Origin: Candidatus Taylorbacteria bacterium RIFCSPHIGHO2_12_FULL_45_16
GTDB lineage: Bacteria; Patescibacteriota; Minisyncoccia; Phycocordibacterales; PALSA-1337
Assembly: GCA_001821055.1 (NCBI GenBank)
Contig: MHRT01000005.1
Coordinates: 1-39,781, forward strand
Direction of reading: 5' to 3'
DNA: 39,781 bases
The translations under genes and the position numbers were made by a program. This document shows, piece by piece, positions 8,923-16,597 of this stretch; positions within the stretch are counted from its first letter, which is position 1, and every line of letters begins with the position of its first letter. A model generated the notes under the pieces. The model was not told the origin of the DNA. It did not search any database and worked only from the letters and a program-made list of their open reading frames with translations.

Positions 8923-9918
8923 CTATTTGCTTGCAGCTATAGAAATAACAAACTTCGCCCCTTTTCCTTTTTCGCTTGTAATCTGAATCGTTCCATTCAG
9001 ATCTTTTTCGACGATAGTCTTGACTGCCATAAGCCCTATGCCACTGCCACCACTCTTGGTGGTGAATTTTTCCTTGAACATTCGGGCTTGATTTGCCGAG
9101 GAAATGCCACAGCCGGTGTCTGATACTGATAATTCTATCAAAGATTTTCCGTCTATTTCTTTTCTGATCGCCGAAATAGTCACAAGATGTTCTGTTTTTT
9201 CCAATGAAGCCAAGTCTCGGACGCAGGCATCTATGGCGTTTGAGACCAGATTCAAGATCAATTGATGCAGTCGGACTGGATGAATCGGTAAAAGAATCTT
9301 TTCTTTTTGATGGACTTCAATGCCGACGCCGACCATCCGCGCCTTGTAACCGAGGATATCCTGAATAATTTCAATTTCTCGTCGCAGATCAGCTGTGACC
9401 ACGACATTCGTGTCCTTGATTTTTTCCTGTGATACGGAATCTACGCCTAAAGATCTCCGGACGCTTTCCATGAATGAATTCATCCGTTTGGAAGAGTCGA
9501 TCACCGTCCGTATCATCTCTTTGGTTTTTTCCGAATAACCTGGATTAGTTTCGAGTTGTTGAGCATATAAAGAAACGGCCGAAAGAGGACTAATGAGATC
9601 GTGAAATAATCCTTGCGAAAGCTTCCCAAACTCGGCGTTCTTTTGGAGTTCGATCAACCGCTGTTCTTCGGCGTGGACGAAGGCGGCTGTTCGCTCGGCG
9701 ATGCGACGCTCCAGCGAATCACGCTCGCTCTCCAGGCGTTTTTCCGATGTATTCAAATAATCTCGCGAAGTTTTGATGTGACGATTTGAGAGCCAAATGA
9801 TGACCATGATAAGAACGATTATCAAACCATACATGACTATGTCCACCGCCTGAATGGAGAGTATTCCTGCGGCGGACATTCCCTCGACATACACCTGCTT
9901 TGATGCGAGGGGAGTCAT
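8923..9918 (-). CDS. Sensor histidine kinase
   Basis: 331 aa; N-terminal TM, FHDLISPLSAVSLYAQQ (H-box), LILNLVSNAIDAC, DTGCGI, GGSGIGL. Confidence 0.9.
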   Translation of the reverse strand: MTPLASKQVYVEGMSAAGILSIQAVDIVMYGLIIVLIMVIIWLSNRHIKTSRDYLNTSEKRLESERDSLERRIAERTAAFVHAEEQRLIELQKNAEFGKLSQGLFHDLISPLSAVSLYAQQLETNPGYSEKTKEMIRTVIDSSKRMNSFMESVRRSLGVDSVSQEKIKDTNVVVTADLRREIEIIQDILGYKARMVGVGIEVHQKEKILLPIHPVRLHQLILNLVSNAIDACVRDLASLEKTEHLVTISAIRKEIDGKSLIELSVSDTGCGISSANQARMFKEKFTTKSGGSGIGLMAVKTIVEKDLNGTIQITSEKGKGAKFVISIAASK

Positions 9919-10010
9919 GTTATATCTGCGGCCAAAGGGAAGATACGCGTTTCATAAATGTCATTATGCACCTATTGATAAGGTTATGTCGACACATAAC
10001 TGGCATTACC

Positions 10011-10062
10011 ATATCAGTAGATGATAAAGAAATAATAAAGAAGTGATAAAGTTTTGCTGAAG
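10011..10062 (-). promoter_or_regulatory. Site B: four 11-bp-phased repeats plus TGATAT, pointing to the histidine kinase
   Basis: Units at 10023, 10034, 10045, 10056; 6 nt to ATATCA (minus TGATAT) at 10011-10016. Confidence 0.7.
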
Positions 10063-10080
10063 TTGTTAAAATATGGCTCA

Positions 10081-10752
10081 TTATAACGATATCATGTATC
10101 CACGACCAGTGACATTGCTAATCAAATCGGGTTTGCCGGCGATATTGAGCTTCTTTCGGATATTACGCATGTGTGTTTCTATGGTATTGGAAAGAATGTC
10201 GCTGTCGGCTGTCCAGACATGTTCCATGATGAGTACACGCGAGACCATGGTGCCTTGGTGGCGAATAAGATATTCAAGTACCCCAAATTCTTTCCGGGTC
10301 AGATTTATCGTTATTCCGCCGCGAGTAACCGTGCGTTTTTCCAGATTCATGACAATGTCTCCGACGTTCAGAGTTGTTTCGGGAGGTTTGATCTGCGGGC
10401 GACGATGCAGAGCTTCCAACCGCGCGTGCAATTCTTCCAATTCAAATGGTTTGACCAAATAATCATCGGCGCCATGATTGAGCGCGGCCACTTTTATTTC
10501 AAGAGAATCTATGATTGAAAGAAATATGATTGGGGTAGTGCGTCCGACACCCCTGATCTCTTTGCAGACATCCAAGCCGTTTTTCTTGGGCAGGGAATAG
10601 TCAAGCATGATGACATCATAATCGTAGCTTTTTCCGAGGAATGAACCTTCGCTCCCATCAACCGCCAGATCGACGGTATATTCTTTGGCGATCAAGCTTT
10701 TCTTGATTACTTGGGCGAGATTTGGATCATCTTCAACAATGAGTACTTTCAT
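10081..10752 (-). CDS. OmpR/PhoB-family response regulator
   Basis: 223 aa; VLIVEDDPNLAQVI receiver, C-terminal winged helix LTRKEFGVLEYLIRHQGTMVSRVLIMEHVW. Confidence 0.93.
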   Translation of the reverse strand: MKVLIVEDDPNLAQVIKKSLIAKEYTVDLAVDGSEGSFLGKSYDYDVIMLDYSLPKKNGLDVCKEIRGVGRTTPIIFLSIIDSLEIKVAALNHGADDYLVKPFELEELHARLEALHRRPQIKPPETTLNVGDIVMNLEKRTVTRGGITINLTRKEFGVLEYLIRHQGTMVSRVLIMEHVWTADSDILSNTIETHMRNIRKKLNIAGKPDLISNVTGRGYMISL

Positions 10753-10834
10753 TGGTCTGAATAATTAGTGCGCTAAATATAACATAGAGATGTAAGAAGT
10801 ACAGTCAACGCAAGCAAGGCCCGACTTTGGATTA

Positions 10835-10864
10835 TTGACACCCTCATTCTGACTATGCTAAGCT
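10835..10864 (+). promoter_or_regulatory. tuf promoter TTGACA-18-TAAGCT (extended TGC)
   Basis: Consensus -35, followed by about 165 nt of leader. Confidence 0.6.
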
Positions 10865-11029
10865 CCTCGGTATGCGCATATCCTGCGTTTTAGTATTGTT
10901 TCGTTTTATCAATTATTAGAACTAATAACAATTTATCCCCGAACTTGGTTTCGTCAATGGGTATTGAAGAATGGTATAAACTTCAACATCTGTTCACTGA
11001 TCCAAGCGAGAGGGCAATAAAATAATATT

Positions 11030-12214
11030 ATGGCAGAATTCAATCGCTCAAAGCCACACGTTAACGTTGGTACCATCGGACACGTCGACCACGGCAAGAC
11101 CACACTTACCGCTTCTATCCTTGCGGTGCAGGCCAAGAAAGGTCTGGCAAATCTGAAGGCTTATTCGGATATCGCCAAAGGTGGCACTGTTCGTGATGCC
11201 TCAAAGATCGTTACCATTTCTCTAGCTCACGTTGAATATGAGACGGCCGCTCGTCATTATGCCCACATTGATGCTCCGGGTCATGCTGACTATATCAAGA
11301 ACATGATTACTGGTGCCGCTCAAATGGACGGTGCCATCCTTGTCGTATCCGCCACTGATGGCGTGATGCCACAGACTCGTGAACACATTCTTCTTGCAAA
11401 ACAAGTTGGCGTGCCGAAAGTTCTAGTCTTCCTTAATAAGTGCGACATGGTTGCCGAAGCCGATTTGCTTGATCTAGTTGAAGAAGAAGTTCGCGAGCTT
11501 CTGACCAAAAATGGTTTTGACGGCAAGACTGCTCCAGTTATCCGCGGTTCGGCTTTGAAGGCTCTCGAAGGCGATGCCGTTTGGACACCCAAGATTGACG
11601 AGCTTATGAATGCCTTGGATACATTTATCCCTATGCCGATCCGTGATGTTGACAAGCCATTCTTGATGCCGATTGAGGACATCTTCTCTATTGAAGGCCG
11701 TGGCACTGTGGTTACCGGTCGTATAGAACGCGGTCAAGTCAAGATCGGTGATGAAGTGGAAATTATCGGCTTTCGGGATACTGTCAAAACGACTATTACC
11801 GGTATTGAAATGTTCAACAAGCAACTCAAAGAAGGTATTGCCGGAGACAACGCCGGACTTCTCCTTCGTGGTACCGCCAAAGATGATGTATCTCGCGGTC
11901 AGGTACTGGCCAAGACCGGTTCGGTCAAGCCTCACACCGAGTTTGAGTCTGAAGTTTATGTCTTGAAGAAAGAAGAAGGTGGCCGTCACACTCCATTCTT
12001 CACCGGATACAAACCTCAATTCTATATTCGTACTACAGATGTTACTGGTGAAGTAACTCTGCCAGAAAAGGTAGAGATGGTCATGCCGGGTGATACGATT
12101 ACCTTCAAGGTCAAGCTGGTTGCGCCAGTCGCTCTTGAAGCTCAGATGCATTTTGCCGTCCGCGAAGGAGGCAAGACGGTGGGCGCTGGAGTTATTACTA
12201 AGGTGATCGCGTAA
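11030..12214 (+). CDS. tuf: Elongation factor Tu
   Basis: [47 protein letters not shown]. Confidence 0.98.
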   Translation: MAEFNRSKPHVNVGTIGHVDHGKTTLTASILAVQAKKGLANLKAYSDIAKGGTVRDASKIVTISLAHVEYETAARHYAHIDAPGHADYIKNMITGAAQMDGAILVVSATDGVMPQTREHILLAKQVGVPKVLVFLNKCDMVAEADLLDLVEEEVRELLTKNGFDGKTAPVIRGSALKALEGDAVWTPKIDELMNALDTFIPMPIRDVDKPFLMPIEDIFSIEGRGTVVTGRIERGQVKIGDEVEIIGFRDTVKTTITGIEMFNKQLKEGIAGDNAGLLLRGTAKDDVSRGQVLAKTGSVKPHTEFESEVYVLKKEEGGRHTPFFTGYKPQFYIRTTDVTGEVTLPEKVEMVMPGDTITFKVKLVAPVALEAQMHFAVREGGKTVGAGVITKVIA

Positions 12215-12224
12215 TTAAGTAATT

Positions 12225-12503
12225 ATGGACATTGTATTATTGATAGTTGGAGTCTTCTTGATTTGGAAAGGGAAAATGAAGATTTCAAAAAATAGAATCT
12301 TGGAAGGGAAGAGAGCTAGAATTATAGGAATTGTTGCCCTTATTCCTGCGGTTATCGATTTTGGTTCAATTTTTGCTGGTATTAGATTTGAAAGTTCAGC
12401 TGGGGATGTGGTTGCATTAATAACTTGGATTGCAATTCTAGCAGTATTAATTGGTGTCTTGTCCCTCAGTAAAAAAATTTCATCTGATGTAATAGCAAAT
12501 TAA
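12225..12503 (+). CDS. Hypothetical membrane protein
   Basis: 92 aa with hydrophobic segments. Confidence 0.5.
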   Translation: MDIVLLIVGVFLIWKGKMKISKNRILEGKRARIIGIVALIPAVIDFGSIFAGIRFESSAGDVVALITWIAILAVLIGVLSLSKKISSDVIAN

Positions 12504-12508
12504 TCATC

Positions 12509-12943
12509 ATGGCCACAGAACATAAAACAACTAAAAAAGAAGCACACCCTAAGCCAGTTGTCGCCAAGTCGGCCGCTGTCAAAGCAGTCCGAACACCTCG
12601 CGCACCTCGCGTCAAAAAATCCAAGGTTGTCGGCGAAGTACCGCATCTCCGAATTCGTGTGCGCGCCTATGAGCACAAGATTCTGGATACTTCATTGAAA
12701 CAGATTATGGATACGGCCGCTCGTTATGATGCCGAGATCCATGGTCCGGTGCCATTGCCGACGGAGATCAAGAAGTACACGGTCAACCGCTCGTCATTCA
12801 TCGACAAGAACAGCCGCGAACAGTTCGAGATGAGAGTGCACAAGAGATTGATCGACATTATAAATCCCAATCCGAAGGTCATCGAAGCGCTGACAAACTT
12901 GAGTCTTCCATCGGGAGTGAACATAGACGTGAAGATGATGTAG
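12509..12943 (+). CDS. rpsJ: 30S ribosomal protein S10 with basic N-terminal extension
   Basis: LRIRVRAYEHKILDTSLKQIMDTAARYDAEIHGPVPLPTEIKKYTVNRS. Confidence 0.96.
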   Translation: MATEHKTTKKEAHPKPVVAKSAAVKAVRTPRAPRVKKSKVVGEVPHLRIRVRAYEHKILDTSLKQIMDTAARYDAEIHGPVPLPTEIKKYTVNRSSFIDKNSREQFEMRVHKRLIDIINPNPKVIEALTNLSLPSGVNIDVKMM

Positions 12944-12946
12944 GGA

Positions 12947-13105
12947 AAATGGTGGTGTGCACTTTGATTTTATTCGCCTGCGGAACTCGCATCGGACAAT
13001 TGTAAGACATGTTCGGCTCGGAACGACAGAGCCTCCATGTCAAACAATTGTCGACGATGCTCAGACAGTCCTCGGCTTATAAAACCAAAGTGCACACCAC
13101 CATTT
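12947..13105. repeat. 159-bp near-perfect inverted-repeat (hairpin) element
   Basis: 20-nt perfect terminal arms AAATGGTGGTGTGCACTTTG / CAAAGTGCACACCACCATTT, with further complementary inner blocks. Confidence 0.93.
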
Positions 13106-13120
13106 GAGTGCAACAAAAAC

Positions 13121-13804
13121 ATGAAATTCATTTTAGGACGAAAACTGAATATGACCCAGATCTTCGACGCTTCCGGCGCTGCTTTGCCAGTGACCGCGGT
13201 TTCAGTGCGTTCAAATGTCGTTACCCAGGTGCGCACCAAGGATACAGATGGCTATGAAGCTCTCCAGGTTGGTGAAGGATCACGCAATCCAAACCGCATA
13301 GCCAAGCCGCAAAAGGGTCACTTCAAAGAACTTGGTTCTTTCGCTTCAGTTCGTGAATTCCGCTTGCCCGCCGTAGCCTTGCCTCGCTCCTCCGAAGCAT
13401 TTCGCGAAGGAGAGGCGAAGGCGGGCGATTTTACTCCAGGAGCAGGTACTCCAACACCCAAAGTCGGTGACAAAGTCGAGCTCTCCCAGTTCGCGGCCGG
13501 CGATGTCGTCACGGTGAGCGCCATTTCCAAAGGTAAAGGTTTCCAAGGCGTGGTCAAACGCCACGGCTTCGGTGGCGGACCTCGTTCTCACGGTCAGAAG
13601 CACTCCGAGCGCGAGCCTGGTTCTATCGGTGGCGGTCTTCGCACACGTGTGCCAGTCGGTATGCGCATGGCCGGACGCATGGGCTCTGACCGAATTACGG
13701 TGAAAAATCTGAAAATTGTTCATATCGATGCCGAAGAGAGTGTCATGTATGTTTCAGGAGCTATTCCAGGAAGGAGGGGGACGTTGGTGGAGATTGTTGC
13801 GTAA
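13121..13804 (+). CDS. rplC: 50S ribosomal protein L3
   Basis: MKFILGRKLNMTQIFDASG; SKGKGFQGVVKRHGFGGGPRSHGQKHSEREPGSIGG. The track start at 13037 lies in the hairpin. Confidence 0.95.
   Translation: MKFILGRKLNMTQIFDASGAALPVTAVSVRSNVVTQVRTKDTDGYEALQVGEGSRNPNRIAKPQKGHFKELGSFASVREFRLPAVALPRSSEAFREGEAKAGDFTPGAGTPTPKVGDKVELSQFAAGDVVTVSAISKGKGFQGVVKRHGFGGGPRSHGQKHSEREPGSIGGGLRTRVPVGMRMAGRMGSDRITVKNLKIVHIDAEESVMYVSGAIPGRRGTLVEIVA
13363..13417 (-). repeat. 55-bp intragenic repeat, copy 2 (in rplC, inverted)
   Basis: Reverse complement CGCCTCTCCTTCGCGAAATGCTTCGGAGGAGCGAGGCAAGGCTACGGCGGGCAAG. Confidence 0.9.
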
Positions 13805-13956
13805 ATTTTCATGTTGATTAATAAAAATATACAAACCTGGTCTGGATTCTCTGTTGCTGTCGCCATTTTTTCTGATTGCTAGAGTGACTTTACCGTTAAG
13901 TCCGGAAGCCACCCTATGGGCGGTTTTTGCAATCAAAAAAGAAATGGAGTCTATAT

Positions 13957-14577
13957 ATGCACCACGCAGTTAAAAATCGTATCGCAGTTCACCGTATTCA
14001 ATTACAACATTTACCAATCCCAGAAGAGAGAGCGTTGTTTATTCTCCAAGAAAAAGGAATTCGAGTCATTGAAGTAGATATTATTGCTATAGCGAAGGGT
14101 TTGATAGGAAAAGCATCGTGGAAATTTGGCGCGCGTCAACATGAAGCACCACTGTTTTTTGATTGTTCGAGTCTGACCAAATGGCTTTGTGGTCAGAGAG
14201 GAATCTGGATTCCTCGTCGCCCGACCCAACAGTTTATACACTGTCGTAGTCATGCGAACACTTTGCATTTGAGCGAGGCAAAACCAGGAGATCTCTTGTT
14301 CACGAATAGTCCATTCAAAAATGGTGTCATGTATGAGATCGACGACACGATCGGCCATGTCTTTTTTGTAACTGACAAAGAGACCGCAATCTGTGCCACA
14401 AATAGCGAGTTCGGCACAGGCATATTCGAGGTTTCATTTGCTGATATATTCAAGACTAGAAAGTTCTTGGATGTTGGTAGGGTCATGACTAATGACGTGG
14501 TCACATTCCTCACTCCACCCCATCGAGAGGTTGAAACATCAGATGATATAGTGCAAATTGTTCTTCAGTCTTTGTGA
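13957..14577 (+). CDS. NlpC/P60-like cysteine peptidase
   Basis: FFDCSSLTKWLCGQRGIWIPRRPTQQF (Cys), AKPGDLLFTNS, IGHVFFVTD (His). Confidence 0.7.
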   Translation: MHHAVKNRIAVHRIQLQHLPIPEERALFILQEKGIRVIEVDIIAIAKGLIGKASWKFGARQHEAPLFFDCSSLTKWLCGQRGIWIPRRPTQQFIHCRSHANTLHLSEAKPGDLLFTNSPFKNGVMYEIDDTIGHVFFVTDKETAICATNSEFGTGIFEVSFADIFKTRKFLDVGRVMTNDVVTFLTPPHREVETSDDIVQIVLQSL

Positions 14578-14583
14578 ACCATC

Positions 14584-14619
14584 GACGCTTTCTGTAAATT
14601 GAAAGCGTCGTTTATTTTT
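14584..14619 (+). terminator. Intrinsic terminator
   Basis: GACGCTTTC...GAAAGCGTC followed by GTTTATTTTT. Confidence 0.8.
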
Positions 14620-14660
14620 ACACCAAACTGATCTTCAACTCCACACCCAGCGCTTTGCGC

Positions 14661-14688
14661 TTGACAATTCATTTCAAGAGAATATAAT
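14661..14688 (+). promoter_or_regulatory. Consensus promoter TTGACA-16-TATAAT
   Basis: Perfect hexamers with no convincing downstream + strand ORF. Confidence 0.75.
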
Positions 14689-14693
14689 TGCAC

Positions 14694-14792
14694 CAATAAC
14701 TGCTTGTGGCCATTGGAGTTGCGCCCAAGATGGTACAATCGGCACTGTTGCTGATGGCAGGCACTATGACAAGCCCCTTTACGGGGCTTGTG
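14694..14792 (+). ncRNA. Candidate small RNA ending in a strong hairpin
   Basis: From the predicted TSS to ACAAGCCCC-TTTA-CGGGGCTTGT; internal stem-loop CCATTGG...CCAAGATGG. No T-run after the last hairpin. Confidence 0.35.
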
Positions 14793-15186
14793 CGCTTGTC
14801 GAGGATCTTCTGTCCATGACACTGAAAAAATGTTTGTTGCCGTTGTCTATTTGTCTGATTATGATTCGTATTCTCTTTTTGTTTTCAAAACGAGTGAATG
14901 TCCATGAATGTATAAATGATGATGCGTTGTTTCTGTTCGGTCCAGAATAATATTTTGAAAATGTTTGAGCCGTTTTAAGTATTGGTATCACTCTTTCAAA
15001 AAGTCTCATCCTGCGCATGCGATCAGATAGTGACCTGGGTTTTCCGTGTTTAAACATAAGATGGTAAAATCCATGGTAATTAAAAACAACCACTTGGCCA
15101 CCAAAAGCGGGGCAGATTGTGGAACTTACTTGATAGTAGATTCTCTTAGCTTCATCAATAAATGTTTGGTTTTCCTTGTCTTGCAT
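14779..15186 (-). CDS. Hypothetical protein, possible BECR-fold (RelE/EndoU/colicin-like) nuclease
   Basis: 135 aa; GFYHLMFKHGKPRS...RRMRLFERVIPILKTA...RIRIIIRQIDNGNKHFFSVMD. Family call is tentative. Confidence 0.5.
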   Translation of the reverse strand: MQDKENQTFIDEAKRIYYQVSSTICPAFGGQVVVFNYHGFYHLMFKHGKPRSLSDRMRRMRLFERVIPILKTAQTFSKYYSGPNRNNASSFIHSWTFTRFENKKRIRIIIRQIDNGNKHFFSVMDRRSSTSAQAP

Positions 15187-15195
15187 GTCCGAATC

Positions 15196-15236
15196 CTATC
15201 AAACTAGAATGAAGAAACAATGAAGAAATGATGAAG
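15196..15236 (-). promoter_or_regulatory. Site C: three 11-bp-phased repeats plus TGATAG, pointing to the 14779-15186 gene
   Basis: AATGAAG/AATGAAG/GATGAAG at 15208, 15219, 15230; 6 nt to CTATCA at 15196-15201. Confidence 0.65.
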
Positions 15237-15306
15237 ATTCTATAGTACGCCTAAAAATATAGCCTTTAGACAGATTATCGAGGGTTGGAATGGAAATAAA
15301 CCGAGT

Positions 15307-15335
15307 TTGACTTCATCTATCGCCTTTGCTACTAT
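15307..15335 (+). promoter_or_regulatory. rplD promoter TTGACT-17-TACTAT
   Basis: Hexamers and spacing; shares TTTGACTTC with the rpsS and rpsN promoters. Confidence 0.65.
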
Positions 15336-15410
15336 GTTCCAACACGCTCGCAAGGGCATTTTTGTTTCAAAACTCGTCAAATCCGCCCAAATTAAATTTC
15401 TAACTCTAAC

Positions 15411-16079
15411 ATGGAAGCCCCAATCTATAGTCAGGACGGCAAAACATCAGGGAAAATCACTCTTTCTGAAAGTATCTTCGGCGTGCCATGGAATGCCGAC
15501 TTGGTCCATGAAATCGTCCGTCTCATGAATTCCAATTCCAGGAACGCCATTGCTCACACCAAGACACGCGGTGAAGTGCGTGGCGGAGGCAAAAAGCCTT
15601 GGCAGCAAAAGGGTACCGGCCGGGCTCGTCACGGTTCCAGCCGTTCGCCGATCTGGGTTGGCGGTGGTGTGGCTCATGGTCCGCGCAATGACAAAAATTT
15701 CACCCGCAAGATCAACAAAAAAGCCAAAGTTCGCGCTCTCTACGCTATTCTTTCCAAAAAGTTCAAGGACGGCGAGATCCTCTTTGTTGATTCGATGAAT
15801 ATCACCACGGCCAAGTCCAAGGATGCCAAGAAAATCATTTCTTCTTTGGCCACAATCAAAGGCTATGAGAAGCTTGCAACCAAACCAACCAACGCGGCCA
15901 TGATTACCTTTGACAAGAAGACTGAGGCTCTCTCGAAAAGTTTCCGTAATTTCGGCAATGTGTCCGTGGAAGAATTTCGCAACATCAACCCGGTCTCAAT
16001 TCTCAATCATTCGTATCTGATCGTGACCAATCCAGAGGTATCGTTGAAGATGCTATCAGCTAAAATCAAGAGCGAATAA
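15411..16079 (+). CDS. rplD: 50S ribosomal protein L4
   Basis: HTKTRGEVRGGGKKPWQQKGTGRARHGSSRSPIWVGGGVAHGP. Confidence 0.96.
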   Translation: MEAPIYSQDGKTSGKITLSESIFGVPWNADLVHEIVRLMNSNSRNAIAHTKTRGEVRGGGKKPWQQKGTGRARHGSSRSPIWVGGGVAHGPRNDKNFTRKINKKAKVRALYAILSKKFKDGEILFVDSMNITTAKSKDAKKIISSLATIKGYEKLATKPTNAAMITFDKKTEALSKSFRNFGNVSVEEFRNINPVSILNHSYLIVTNPEVSLKMLSAKIKSE

Positions 16080-16095
16080 TTTTAAATTACAAAAT

Positions 16096-16557
16096 ATGGC
16101 ATTATTCTGGTCAAAAAAATCAAAAGCCGAAAAGATCTACGACAACAAGCCTATTGGAGTGGCCAAAAATTCTTCGCCAAAGACGGCAAAACCAGTCAAT
16201 CTCGGCAAATCAACCCCGACTGTTTCAAAAGAAGTTGCCGTTGCCAAGAAAAATGTCCCAGCTTTTCCGATCGGATCATTTTCCGGAGCCGCGGATGCTA
16301 TTATCCGTCCGCGTATCACCGAAAAATCTGGCGTCTTGAGCCAAATAGGCACATATACATTTGAAGTCACAAAAGGCGCCAACAAGAGTTCAATTGCCCG
16401 AGCGGTAAAGACCATGTACAAAGTCACTCCAGTCAAAGTCGCCATTTCGAATAATCCCGCCAAGAATGTCTTTGTCCGTGGTCGTCATGGGGTGGTCCCG
16501 GGAATCCGTAAGGCCCTGGTTACCTTGAAGAAGGGAGATAAGATAGATTTTGTTTAA
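16096..16557 (+). CDS. rplW: 50S ribosomal protein L23 with long N-terminal extension
   Basis: IIRPRITEKSGVLSQIGTYTFEVTKGANKSSIARAVKTMYKVTPVKV. Confidence 0.93.
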   Translation: MALFWSKKSKAEKIYDNKPIGVAKNSSPKTAKPVNLGKSTPTVSKEVAVAKKNVPAFPIGSFSGAADAIIRPRITEKSGVLSQIGTYTFEVTKGANKSSIARAVKTMYKVTPVKVAISNNPAKNVFVRGRHGVVPGIRKALVTLKKGDKIDFV

Positions 16558-16597
16558 TTGTTAAATAGTGGAATAGTTAAATCGTAGAATTAATATC

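Noticed and set aside
11474-12151. 225-aa minus-strand ORF opposite tuf
   Set aside because: Shadow of tuf; no SD or recognisable motif.
13037-13120. Upstream start of rplC giving MSNNCRRCSDSPRLIKPKCTPPFECNKN
   Set aside because: This stretch is the 3' arm of the long hairpin; canonical L3 starts MKFILGRK at 13121.
14565-14822. 85-aa minus ORF across the candidate sRNA
   Set aside because: Starts inside the 14779-15186 gene in another frame and spans a terminator and a consensus promoter on the + strand.
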